Of a stretch of DNA of 64,000 nucleotides, positions 23,887 through 35,094 are shown piece after piece. A model generated the notes under the pieces. The model was not told where the DNA came from. It saw nothing but the letters and a program-made list of their open reading frames with translations, and did not search any database. Where the stretch lies: positions 31,250 through 95,249 of the forward strand of contig JAUILQ010000019.1 of assembly GCA_030433005.1 (NCBI GenBank), read 5' to 3'. Made by a program: the position numbers and the translations under genes. Each line of letters opens with the position of its first letter. The first letter of the stretch is position 1. The stretch is from Alphaproteobacteria bacterium (GTDB lineage Bacteria > Pseudomonadota > Alphaproteobacteria > Kiloniellales > DSM-21159).

Positions 23887-25448
23887 AGCTCGAGAGCTAC
23901 CTGAACGGTCGCTGGCAGGCCGGCAGCGGCGAGGGCCGCGCCTTCGTCGACCCGGTCACCGACGAGGAACTGGGCCGCGTCGACGCCGGCGGCCTCGACG
24001 CCGCGTCCGCCATGACCTACGCCCGCGAGGTCGGCGGCCCGGCGCTGCGCGCGCTGACCTTCGCCGAGCGCGGCGGCGTGCTCAAGGCGATCGCCGCGGT
24101 GCTCGGCGAACACCGCGAAGCCTACGGCGAGATCGCCCGGCGCAACAGCGGCAACACCGCCGCCGACGCGGCGGTCGACATCGACGGCGCGATCGCGACG
24201 CTCAAGGTCTATGCCCGGCTCGGCGCCTCGCTCGGCGACGCGCGGGCGGTGATCGAGCCGGGTCGCGACCAGCTGGCGCGCGAGCCCGTCTTCTTCGCCC
24301 GGCACCTCTGGACGAGCCGCCCCGGCGTCAGCCTGCAGATCAACGCCTTCAACTTCCCGGCCTGGGGCCTGTGGGAGAAGGTCGCCGTCTCGCTGCTCGC
24401 CGGCGTGCCCAGCGTGACCAAGCCGGCGAGCGCCACGGCCTGGCTGTCGGCGCAGATGCTGCGCGACGTCGTGGCCGCCGGCGTCGTGCCGGAGGGGGTG
24501 CTCAGCCTGCTGTGCGGCGACGGCGCCGGGCTGGTCGAGGCGCTCGGACCGATGGATTCCCTGGCCTTCACCGGCTCGGCCGAGACCGGGGCGGCGCTGC
24601 GCGGGCACCCGAGGGTGCTCGCCGAGGCGCCGCGCGTCTCGATCGAGGCCGATTCGATCAACGCGACGATCCTCGGGCCCGACGCGACGCCGGGCAGCGC
24701 GGTCTTCGACCTGGCGGTGCGCGAGGTCGTGAAGGCGCTGACCCTCAAGGCCGGCCAGCTCTGCACCAACATCCGGCGGGTGATCGCGCCCGAGGCGATC
24801 GCCGACGCGCTGCGCGACGCCGTCGCCGAGCGGCTGGCGGCGACGCCGGTCGGCGACCCGGCGGACGAGCGCGTGCGCGTCGGGCCGCTGGTCAACGTCG
24901 CCCAGCGCGACGCCGCGCTCGCCGGCATCGAGATGCTCTCGGCCGAGGCGCAGGTGGTCTGCGGCGGCCGCCGCCCGGACGAGCTGGTCGGCGCCGACCC
25001 GGAGCGCGGCTGCTTCGTCGCGCCGACGCTGCTGCGCTGCCGCGACCCGCAGGGCGCACGGCGGGTCCACGAGACCGAGGTCTTCGGGCCCTGCGCCACG
25101 GTCATGGCCTGCGCGCCCGGCGAGGCCGCGGCCCTGGCGGCGCGCGGCGGCGGCTCGCTGGCGGTCAGCCTGTTCAGCGACGACGCCGGCTACGCCGCCG
25201 AGACGGCGCTGGCGCTGGCGCCCTGGCACGGCCGCCTGCTGGTCGTCGACGAGGCGGTCGGGCGCAACCACTCGGGCCATGCCATCGTCATGCCGCAGTG
25301 CGTGCACGGCGGGCCGGGGCGGGCCGGCGGCGGCGAGGAGCTGGGCGGCGCGCGCGGCCTGCGCCTGCACCTGCAGCGCAGCGCGGTGCAGGGCGGCGAG
25401 GCCCTGCTCGGGCGGCTCGCCGAGGGCGCCGTCGAGGCGGCCCTGTGA
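23883..25448 (+). CDS. boxD: 3,4-dehydroadipyl-CoA semialdehyde dehydrogenase BoxD
   Basis: 521-residue aldehyde dehydrogenase predicted to oxidise the semialdehyde released by BoxC to 3,4-dehydroadipyl-CoA with NADP. The ALDH landmarks are NAFNFPAWGLWEKVAVSLLA, SLAFTGSAETG, the general-base segment VSIEADSIN, and nucleophile Cys in KAGQLCTNIRR. It resembles the ALDH part of PaaN/PaaZ-type enzymes. The GTG start at 23883 overlaps the preceding stop (GTGA), so it is translationally coupled. Assignment as BoxD rests on family plus position between the ligase and boxC. Confidence 0.88.
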   Translation: MKLESYLNGRWQAGSGEGRAFVDPVTDEELGRVDAGGLDAASAMTYAREVGGPALRALTFAERGGVLKAIAAVLGEHREAYGEIARRNSGNTAADAAVDIDGAIATLKVYARLGASLGDARAVIEPGRDQLAREPVFFARHLWTSRPGVSLQINAFNFPAWGLWEKVAVSLLAGVPSVTKPASATAWLSAQMLRDVVAAGVVPEGVLSLLCGDGAGLVEALGPMDSLAFTGSAETGAALRGHPRVLAEAPRVSIEADSINATILGPDATPGSAVFDLAVREVVKALTLKAGQLCTNIRRVIAPEAIADALRDAVAERLAATPVGDPADERVRVGPLVNVAQRDAALAGIEMLSAEAQVVCGGRRPDELVGADPERGCFVAPTLLRCRDPQGARRVHETEVFGPCATVMACAPGEAAALAARGGGSLAVSLFSDDAGYAAETALALAPWHGRLLVVDEAVGRNHSGHAIVMPQCVHGGPGRAGGGEELGGARGLRLHLQRSAVQGGEALLGRLAEGAVEAAL

Positions 25449-25461
25449 TCCCGCGCCGGCG

Positions 25462-25992
25462 ATGACCGCCGCAGGGCCGTCGCCCGCGCCCTCGCAGCGC
25501 AGCTACCCGCTGCCGGCGGAGCGGCACCTGCCCGGCCTGACGCCCCGGCCGCAGGGCGGGCCGGTGGCGGCCGCCGCCGCGGCGGTGCGCGCCGGGTTCG
25601 AGCCCGCGGACTGGCCGGCCAGCCCGGCCTTCCTCTACGGCTTCGACCTGCTGGCCGCCGGCTGCTTCTGGGAGGCCCACGAGGTCTGGGAGCCGGGCTG
25701 GCTGCGCTGCCCGCCGAACGGGCGCGAGCGCCACGCGCTGCAGGGGCTGATCCAGGCGGCCAATGCCGGGCTGAAGGCCGCCATGGGGCGGCCGGCGGCG
25801 ACGCGGCGGCTGCTCGGCCTCGCCGCCGGCTGCTTCGCGGAGGCCGGCGGCGAGGCCCCGGTTCTGGGCCTCGACCCCGGTCGCGCGGCGGCGGCGCTGG
25901 CGGCGCTGCAGGGCCTCGAAGGTGTGGCGCCGCTCGAGTCGGGCATCGCCGGCTGCGCGGCCCTGCGGCCGATGTGCAATATAATGCAATAG
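25462..25992 (+). CDS. DUF309 domain-containing protein
   Basis: 176 residues. The DUF309 signature is plain: YGFDLLAAGCFWEAHEVWEP at about 59-78, followed by ERHALQGLIQAANAGLKAAM, with the His and Glu residues typical of this helical family. Function of DUF309 is unknown, but it recurs near box clusters. It starts 13 bases after boxD. Its 3' end, encoding MCNIMQ, overlaps the predicted operator C, so the last codons are also regulatory DNA. Confidence 0.8.
   Translation: MTAAGPSPAPSQRSYPLPAERHLPGLTPRPQGGPVAAAAAAVRAGFEPADWPASPAFLYGFDLLAAGCFWEAHEVWEPGWLRCPPNGRERHALQGLIQAANAGLKAAMGRPAATRRLLGLAAGCFAEAGGEAPVLGLDPGRAAAALAALQGLEGVAPLESGIAGCAALRPMCNIMQ
25975..25988. promoter_or_regulatory. Predicted BoxR operator site C
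   Basis: TGCAATATAATGCA is two direct TGCA half-sites separated by 6 bases. As I recall, this arrangement is reported for BzdR/BoxR regulators of Azoarcus. It lies within the last codons of the DUF309 gene, 175 bases upstream of boxC. Confidence 0.65.
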
Positions 25993-26100
25993 AACGGGAT
26001 GCGAAGCCGATCGCCCTGTCACCCTTGCCCGCATGGGGTTTCTCAGAGCCTCAGGGGAGATCGTGCGAAATCGTCCGGCGCTCGCTTTGGGCTGGATCGC

Positions 26101-26124
26101 TGCAGGTCTATGCATTATATTGCC
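26101..26124. promoter_or_regulatory. Predicted BoxR operator site D and boxC promoter
   Basis: TGCATTATATTGCC (26111-26124) is the inverted copy of site C: its complement contains GCAATATAATGCA. A further TGCA at 26101-26104 gives another direct 6-base-spaced pair with 26111-26114. The AT-rich TATGCATTATAT (26109-26120) could serve as the -10 region of boxC, which a bound repressor would cover. boxC starts at 26163. Confidence 0.65.
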
Positions 26125-26162
26125 ACGCACCGCTGGACACGAAGCGAAGGGAGTGACGCCCG

Positions 26163-27821
<1,659 letters not shown>

Positions 27822-27868
27822 GCCGGCGCCCGTTACCCGCGCCCCAAAGAGTCCCCCGGGAGGAAACG

Positions 27869-29320
<1,452 letters not shown>

Positions 29321-29330
29321 TCGCGAACCG

Positions 29331-29351
29331 CCGGGGGCCCCGAGCCCCCGG
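29331..29351 (+). terminator. Hairpin between boxB and boxA
   Basis: CCGGGGG (29331-29337) and CCCCCGG (29345-29351) pair perfectly around a 7-nt loop, 10 bases after the boxB stop. There is no T-run, so it is more likely an mRNA-stability or partial-attenuation element that favours boxB over boxA. Confidence 0.4.
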
Positions 29352-29397
29352 CCCGCTTCGCCGCTGACGTCCCGCGATTGACCGAGTACCTGGTTCG

Positions 29398-30600
29398 ATG
29401 ACAGACGCGACCACCGTCCCGATCAAGCAGCACCTGATCGACCCGGAGATCTGCATCCGCTGCCACTCCTGCGAGGAGGCCTGCCCGATCGACGCGATCA
29501 CCCACGACGAGAACAACGTCGTGGTCGACGCCGAGATCTGCAACTTCTGCATGAACTGCATCGCGCCCTGTCCGACCGGCTCGATCGACAACTGGCGCGT
29601 CGTCACCACGCCCTACAGCCTGGAGGAGCAGCTTTCCTGGATGGAACTGCCCGAGCAGGAGGACCTGGCGGTCGGCGCCTCCAACGGCTCGATCGAGGCG
29701 CTGGAGGACGAGGTCGAGCGGCTGCTCGCCGAGGCCCACAAGGGGGCCGGCGGCCACGCCCGCGCGCCGGAGACGGCGGCCAAGCCGACGGTCAATCTCT
29801 ACAGCCGCGAGACGCCGGCGATCGCCACGGTCCAGGGCAGCTACCGCCTGACCGCCGAGGACGCCGACAGCGAGGTGCGCCACATCATCCTCGACCTCGG
29901 GCGCACCGTCTTCCCGGTGCTCGAGGGCCAGAGCGTCGGGGTGCTGCTGCCCGGCTCCACCGAGGCCGGCCAGCCGCACCTGCCGCGGCTCTACTCGATC
30001 TCCAGCCCGCGCGACGGCGAGCGGCCGAACACCAACAACCTGTCGCTGACCGTCAAGCGCGAGCCGGGTGGGCTCTGCTCGAACTATCTCTGCGACCTGC
30101 AGAAGGGCGACCAGGTGGCGCTGACCGGCCCCTTCGGCTCGACCTTCCTGATGCCCAACGACCCGGCGGCGCGCATCGTCATGATCTGCACCGGCACCGG
30201 CTCGGCGCCGTTCCGCGCCTTCACCATGCGCCGCCAGCGCACACTGGGCGAGCAGGGCGGGCCGCTGACCCTGTTCTTCGGCGCGCGCTCGCCCGAGGCG
30301 CTGCCCTACTTCGGCCCGCTCAAGAAGGTGCCGGAGACGATGCTCGCCAAGCACCTGGTGTTCTCGCGGGTCGAGGGCCAGCCCAAGCGCTACGTCCAGG
30401 ACTGCATGCTGGAGCAGGCCGAGAGCCTGGCCGAGACCCTGCGCGACCCGCACACGCACATCTACGTCTGCGGCCTCAAGGCCATGGAGCAGGGCGTCGA
30501 GCAGGCCTTCGAGCGGATCGCCGCCGGCGCCGGGCTCGACTGGCCCGACCTCAAGGCGCGGCTGCGCGACGGCGGCCGCTACCACGTCGAGACCTACTGA
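29398..30600 (+). CDS. boxA: Benzoyl-CoA 2,3-epoxidase reductase subunit BoxA
   Basis: 400-residue NADPH-dependent reductase that feeds electrons to BoxB. The N-terminus is a two-[4Fe-4S] ferredoxin: CIRCHSCEEACP and CNFCMNCIAPCP. After a linker comes a ferredoxin-NADP reductase module with FAD-binding RLYSISSPRDGE, then GLCSNYLCDL, nucleotide-binding ICTGTGSAPFRAF, and terminal YHVETY. Domain order matches known BoxA. It lies 77 bases after boxB, past a hairpin. Confidence 0.95.
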   Translation: MTDATTVPIKQHLIDPEICIRCHSCEEACPIDAITHDENNVVVDAEICNFCMNCIAPCPTGSIDNWRVVTTPYSLEEQLSWMELPEQEDLAVGASNGSIEALEDEVERLLAEAHKGAGGHARAPETAAKPTVNLYSRETPAIATVQGSYRLTAEDADSEVRHIILDLGRTVFPVLEGQSVGVLLPGSTEAGQPHLPRLYSISSPRDGERPNTNNLSLTVKREPGGLCSNYLCDLQKGDQVALTGPFGSTFLMPNDPAARIVMICTGTGSAPFRAFTMRRQRTLGEQGGPLTLFFGARSPEALPYFGPLKKVPETMLAKHLVFSRVEGQPKRYVQDCMLEQAESLAETLRDPHTHIYVCGLKAMEQGVEQAFERIAAGAGLDWPDLKARLRDGGRYHVETY

Positions 30601-30617
30601 GCGGAGGCCGGACGGCG

Positions 30618-31118
30618 GTGGAAGAGCAGACGCCCGAGACGCGACCCGGGGGCCGGCAGCCCTTCGCCGGCCTGCGGGCGATCGAGCCGCCGGCCGACGC
30701 GCCGCCGCCGCCCTTCGTGCACCGCTGCCGGGTCACCTGGGCCGACTGCGACGTCGCGCAGATCGCCTACACCGGCCGCCTGCCGAACTTCGCGCTCGAC
30801 GCCATCGACGCCTTCTGGGACGCGACCGTCGGGGTCGACTGGTACCGCATGAACCTGGACTACGGCATCGGCACGCCCTTCGTGCGCCTGGCCATGGACC
30901 TGCACAGCCCGGTGACCCCGCGCGCACCGCTCGACTGCGCCGTCGCCGTCGCCCGCCTGGGCCGCTCGTCGATCGGCTTCCAGGTGCTCGGCCGGCAGCG
31001 CGAGCGGCACTGCTTCACCGGCGACTTCGTCTGCGTCTTCGTCGACGCGACGAGCTTCGAGAAGCTGGAGATTCCGCCGGCCATCCGGTCGGCGGCAAAG
31101 GCGCATCTCGCCGGCTGA
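30618..31118 (+). CDS. Acyl-CoA thioesterase, 4-hydroxybenzoyl-CoA thioesterase-like
   Basis: 166 residues (GTG start) with a single hotdog fold. VTWADCDVAQIAYTGRLPNF at about 39-58 carries the Asp region typical of 4-hydroxybenzoyl-CoA-type thioesterases. A likely role is to release CoA from stalled benzoyl-CoA or ring-cleavage intermediates. It follows boxA by 17 bases, so it probably belongs to the box operon. Exact substrate unknown. Confidence 0.82.
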   Translation: MEEQTPETRPGGRQPFAGLRAIEPPADAPPPPFVHRCRVTWADCDVAQIAYTGRLPNFALDAIDAFWDATVGVDWYRMNLDYGIGTPFVRLAMDLHSPVTPRAPLDCAVAVARLGRSSIGFQVLGRQRERHCFTGDFVCVFVDATSFEKLEIPPAIRSAAKAHLAG

Positions 31119-31204
31119 CCGCGCGGCGGTCGAAGCGGGCGGCGCCATAGCGCGGAATCGGCCCCTTGACCTATAGTGCGCCCCCTCGACGGTCGACGCG
31201 GCGG

Positions 31205-32128
31205 ATGATGGACGAGCTCGCAGTTTTTCGTGGACAGGCGCTTTCGCTCTCGGAGGACTCCGACACGGCCGAAGCCTTCCTGCGCCGCGTCGGCGAGCGC
31301 GTGCGCGACGCGCGCGGCCGCAAATCGCTGTCGCGCAAGGTCGTCTCGGAACGCTCCGGCGTCTCGCAGCGCTACCTCGCCCAGCTCGAGGGCGGCGAGG
31401 GCAACATCTCGATCGTGCTGCTGCGCCGCGTCGCCCAGGCGCTCGAGGTGCCCTTCGAGTGGCTGGTCTGCGAGGAGGACCCCTGGTCGTCCGACATCAT
31501 CCCGGTGATCGGCCTCTACCAGCGCGCCACCGCCGAGCAGCGCAGCCGGGTCCTGCAGATCCTCGACCCCGAGCCGGCCGACCTCAGGCGCGCCGGGCGG
31601 ATCACGCTGATCGGCCTGCGCGGCGCCGGCAAGTCGACGCTCGGCCGGCTCGCCGCCGACGCGCTCGGCATGCCGTTCCTGGAGCTCAACGAGGAGATCG
31701 AGCAGGCCAGCGGCATGCCGGTCGGCGAGCTGATGGCGCTCTACGGCAACGAGGGCTACCGGCGCCTCGAGCAGCAGGCGGTCGAGCGGGTCGCGGCGAC
31801 CTACGACCAGGTGATCCTGGCGGTCGCCGGCGGCATCGTCTCGGAGCCGGCGACCTACGACTTCCTGCTGCGCCACTTCCACGCGGTCTGGCTGCGCGCC
31901 CGGCCGGAGGAGCACATGGCCCGGGTGCGCGGCCAGGGCGACGAGCGGCCGATGGCCGGCAACCCCTCGGCGATGGAGGAGCTCAAGGGCATCCTGACCA
32001 GCCGGGAGGCGCTCTACGCCCGTGCCGAGGCGCAGGTCAACACCTCGGGGCGCACCCTCGAGGAGAGCCTGGAGGAGCTGCTGCGCACGATCGCCGAGCA
32101 CCACTGGGTCGCGGCCTCGGCCGACTGA
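31205..32128 (+). CDS. boxR: Benzoyl-CoA-responsive regulator BoxR/BzdR family
   Basis: 307 residues with the two-part build of BoxR/BzdR. An XRE-type helix-turn-helix (SRKVVSERSGVSQRYLAQLEG, about 44-64) is joined by a linker to a shikimate-kinase-like domain with P-loop LIGLRGAGKSTLGRLAA from about 135. In characterised relatives the C-terminal domain senses benzoyl-CoA and releases repression. Tandem ATGs at 31205 and 31208 leave the start ambiguous by one codon. TATAGT at 31172-31177 is a possible own -10. The four GCAATATAAT/TGCA elements are the presumed targets. Confidence 0.93.
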   Translation: MMDELAVFRGQALSLSEDSDTAEAFLRRVGERVRDARGRKSLSRKVVSERSGVSQRYLAQLEGGEGNISIVLLRRVAQALEVPFEWLVCEEDPWSSDIIPVIGLYQRATAEQRSRVLQILDPEPADLRRAGRITLIGLRGAGKSTLGRLAADALGMPFLELNEEIEQASGMPVGELMALYGNEGYRRLEQQAVERVAATYDQVILAVAGGIVSEPATYDFLLRHFHAVWLRARPEEHMARVRGQGDERPMAGNPSAMEELKGILTSREALYARAEAQVNTSGRTLEESLEELLRTIAEHHWVAASAD

Positions 32129-32150
32129 GACCGGAGCCCTCCGGCGGCGC

Positions 32151-32954
32151 TCAGCGGCCCTCGAAGAGCGGCGGCCGCTTCTCCAGGAAGGCGAGCACGC
32201 CCTCGCGGTAGTCGGCGGTGCGGCCGGCCGCACCCTGCAGCTCGGCCTCGGCCTCCAGGTAGGCGTCGAAGTCGAGCGCCTCTGCCGCGGCGACCGTGCG
32301 CCGGATCAGGCCGTAGGCGACGCCCGGCCCCTCGGCGAGGCGCGCGGCCAGGGCCTCGGCTTCCGGCAGCAGGGCCGTGTCGTCGAGCGCCCGCCAGATC
32401 AGCCCCCAGTCGGCGGCCTGCCCGGCCGGGATGCTCTCGCCGAGCATCAGCAGGGCGCGGGCCCGCGCCGGGCCGAGGGCCCGCACCAGGCGATGGCCGA
32501 CCCCGGCGTCGGCCGACAGCCCGACCTTGGCGAAGGAAAGGGCGAACTGCGCCGAGCGCCCCGCCAGCACGATGTCGCAGGCCAGCGCCAGGCCGGCGCC
32601 GGCCCCGGCGGCGACGCCGTTGACCGCGGCGACCACCGGCTTGTCGAGCCCGGCGAGCAGACGCACGACCGGATGGAACAGCGCGCGCTGGGTCTCGGCC
32701 AGGTCCGGCATCGCGCCGCCCTTGCGCGGGTCGCGGTCGGCCAGGTCCTGGCCGGCGCAGAAGCCGCGACCACTGCCGGTCAGCACGACGGCGCGGGTCC
32801 GCTCGTCGCCGGCCAGCGTCTCCAGCTCGCCGCGCAGGGCGATCAGCAGGTCGGCGGTGACGGCGTTGAGTCGCGCCGGCCGATTGAGCGACAGCACGGC
32901 GACGCGGCCCTTGTCGCGGCGCAGGACGAGCGGCTGGGCGGTCTCTTCGGTCAT
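32151..32954 (-). CDS. paaG: PaaG-like enoyl-CoA hydratase/isomerase
   Basis: 267-residue crotonase. GSGRGFCAGQDLADRD and AVNGVAAGAGAGLALACDIV form the oxyanion hole, and the Asp in KVGLSADAG matches the catalytic Asp of PaaG. The C-terminus GRTADYREGVLAFLEKRPPLF is PaaG-like. Besides its phenylacetate role, PaaG isomerises 3,4- to 2,3-dehydroadipyl-CoA, the step that would follow BoxD. The location beside box genes and absence of other paa genes favour that function here. It converges with boxR. The start is MTEETAQPL; the upstream open frame lacks family similarity. Confidence 0.82.
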   Translation of the reverse strand: MTEETAQPLVLRRDKGRVAVLSLNRPARLNAVTADLLIALRGELETLAGDERTRAVVLTGSGRGFCAGQDLADRDPRKGGAMPDLAETQRALFHPVVRLLAGLDKPVVAAVNGVAAGAGAGLALACDIVLAGRSAQFALSFAKVGLSADAGVGHRLVRALGPARARALLMLGESIPAGQAADWGLIWRALDDTALLPEAEALAARLAEGPGVAYGLIRRTVAAAEALDFDAYLEAEAELQGAAGRTADYREGVLAFLEKRPPLFEGR

Positions 32955-33086
32955 CGTCTCGGCTCCGGCTGCGGTGGCGAAGAGGCCAGTCAGCATGTCG
33001 ATGCGAAGACCGCAAGACGGCACGGCTTGCCTTCTTGCGGGAAGTGGGCGTCAATGAATGCTGCGCTGCAGCGACGAGGGTGGCCG

Positions 33087-33986
33087 ATGGACAGTCTCGC
33101 CGGATATCGGCATCTCGAGCTTCGCCCGGTGGCGGGCAGCTTCGGCGCCGAGGTCGTCGCCATCGACGGCGCCGGACCCGACCTGGAGCGCGGGCTCGGC
33201 GAGGCGGCCTGGCACGAGATCCAGAGCGCCCTGCTCGCGCACCGGCTGCTGCTGTTCCGCGGCCAGGCGCTCTCGCCCGAGACCATCGTCGCCGCAAGCC
33301 GCCGCTTCGGCCGGCCCGAGGCGCACATCGACTCGGCCCACCTGCTCGAGGGCCACCCCGAGATCATCAAGATCGGCAACCTCAAGGTCGACGGGGTGAT
33401 GCGCTCGCTGTTCGTCAACGCGCGCGAGGAGTGGCATTTCGACTACTCCTACGTCTCACCGCCCTCGATCGCCGCGCTGTTCTACGCGCTCGCCGTGCCG
33501 CCCGACGGCGGCGACACGCTGTTCGCCGATTCGACGGCGGCCTTCGAGGCGCTCGACGCGGCCGAGCAGGCCGAGCTGCGCGGTCTGACGGCCGTCCATT
33601 CCTGGGCGCATTTCCACCGCCAGCTCGAGGCCATGGACCCGACGCGCCGGCCGCTGTCGGCGGAGGCGCTGGCCAAGCACCCGCCGGTGCGCCAGCCGTT
33701 GGTCTACCGGCATCCGGCGACGGGCCGGGAGTCGCTGTGGCTCTGCCCGCACGTCATCGTCGAGGTCGAAGGGCTGCCGGCGGCGCGCTCGGCGGCCCTG
33801 CTCGAGCGCCTGCAGGCCCACGTCGTCCAGGCGCGCTTCTTCCACCGCCACCGCTGACAGGAGGGCGACCTCGCGATCTGGGACAACCGCGCCCTGCTGC
33901 ACACCGCGACGGTCTTCGACTACGAGCGCCACCTGCGCCTGCTCTGGCGCACGACGATCCTGGAGGAGCGGCCGGCCGTGCCCTGA
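33087..33986 (+). pseudogene. TauD/TfdA-type 2-oxoglutarate dioxygenase, broken by in-frame TGA
   Basis: From ATG 33087 the frame encodes a TfdA-like Fe(II)/2-oxoglutarate dioxygenase with the first iron ligands His117 and Asp119 in EEWHFDYSY. Codon 257 is TGA (33855-33857). The same frame then continues without any shift as QEGDLAIWDNRALLHTATVF to a natural stop at 33984-33986. Homologues usually have Trp before this motif, so a TGG to TGA change is the simplest explanation. Truncation removes the distal His (LLHTAT) and the 2-oxoglutarate-binding Arg region, so the product should be inactive. A sequencing error is the alternative. Confidence 0.85.
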
Positions 33987-34132
33987 CCGCCTCGCGCTGG
34001 CACCGGCCTTCTGTCGTGCTAGCCTGCGCCGGGCGCATGCGTCGCGGGAGGCGGCTCTTGCGCGTCAAGCCTGACCGGGGAGCGTGTCGGGGCCCGCTGG
34101 CCGGCCTGTCGACTAGCCAGGAGGGGGTGGCG

Positions 34133-34984
34133 ATGGCAGTTCGGGTCCCGGCGACGCTCCGGGAGCTCACCGAGCAGGCGCGTGCCCTGGGACTGGCGCC
34201 CGGCGACGCGGTCATGCTGCACGTGTCGCTGCGCGCGCTTGGACCGGTCCTCGGCGGCCCCGATCGGCTGATCGAGGCTCTCGCCCTGGCGGTCGGAGCG
34301 GCCGGGACGCTGGTCGTCTACGTCGGCTGCGAGCCGCCGTACGACGACATCGGGCGGCAACGCTACGCACCTGCGGAGGAAGCCTTCTTTCGGGCCGAGC
34401 TGCCGGCTTTCGACCCCGCCACCGCCCGAGCCTGCCGGGACTTCGGGGCCTTCGCGGAGCTGTTCCGCAGCCATCCGGGCGTCGTCTGCAGCGCCAACCC
34501 GGGCGCGCGCCTGGCGGCGCTCGGCGGCCGGGCGGTCGCGCTGACGCGCGACCATGCGCTCGACGACGGCTACGGGGCGGGCTCGCCCTTCGACAGGCTG
34601 TGCCGCGCCGGCGGCAAGGTCCTGCTGATCGGTTCGGACCCTGACAACGTCTCGCTGCTGCACTTCGCCGAGGCGGTCGCGCCGATCCCGGACAAGCGGC
34701 GCGTGCGGATCGAGACGGCCCTGCGGGGCGAGCGCGGCCGGCGCTGGGTCGCCTACGAGGAGACCGACACCGCCAACGGCATCTGCGACTGGCCCGAGCG
34801 GTTCTTCGCCGGAATCGTCGGGCGCTTCGTCGCCGCGCGGTCCGAGCGGGGCGAAGCCTGCCTCGGGCCGCTTGGCCAGGCGCCTGCGACCCTGCTCGAT
34901 GCCGCCGCGCTCGTCGACTTCGCGGTTCCGCTCATGGTCGAGGCGGCGGCCGGGGCGTCCCGAGGGGCCCGGGAGCCGGCCTAG
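34133..34984 (+). CDS. AAC(3)-family N-acetyltransferase
   Basis: 283 residues similar to aminoglycoside 3-N-acetyltransferases: LGLAPGDAVMLHVSLRALGP at the N-terminus, LIEALALAVGAAGTLVV, SPFDRLCRAGGKVLLIGSD, LLHFAEAVAPI and CDWPERFF. The His of the active-site segment (LLHFAE) is kept. Many chromosomal members do not confer resistance, so the natural substrate is open. The start is supported by GGAGGGGGTGGCG. It lies alone between the broken dioxygenase and a convergent minus-strand pair; its stop shares CTAG with the convergent small ORF. Confidence 0.82.
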   Translation: MAVRVPATLRELTEQARALGLAPGDAVMLHVSLRALGPVLGGPDRLIEALALAVGAAGTLVVYVGCEPPYDDIGRQRYAPAEEAFFRAELPAFDPATARACRDFGAFAELFRSHPGVVCSANPGARLAALGGRAVALTRDHALDDGYGAGSPFDRLCRAGGKVLLIGSDPDNVSLLHFAEAVAPIPDKRRVRIETALRGERGRRWVAYEETDTANGICDWPERFFAGIVGRFVAARSERGEACLGPLGQAPATLLDAAALVDFAVPLMVEAAAGASRGAREPA

Positions 34985-35094
34985 GCTCGTGCGGCGGCGC
35001 GCACGTCCTTCTGCATCAGGGCGAAGGCGAAGCCGGCGTCGCAACGGCGGTTGAGGACGCAGCGCTCCAGCTCGTTCTCCGACGCGCCGGCCAT
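34981..35094 (-). CDS. Candidate 37-residue protein coupled to the CMD-family gene
   Basis: Short frame MAGASENELERCVLNRRCDA continuing to a stop at 34981-34983. Its ATG overlaps the stop of the upstream carboxymuconolactone decarboxylase-like gene as ATGA, the usual sign of translational coupling, and its codons are G/C-ended like real genes here. Two Cys are present and there is no signal or membrane helix. No family recognised. It could be a genuine small protein, a remnant, or chance. Confidence 0.4.
   Translation of the reverse strand: MAGASENELERCVLNRRCDAGFAFALMQKDVRAAARA

Noticed and set aside
33855..33857. TGA read as selenocysteine or tryptophan in the TfdA-type gene
   Set aside because: Other genes here use TGA as an ordinary stop, no selenocysteine insertion hairpin is evident, and the family has Trp, not a redox Cys, at this place.
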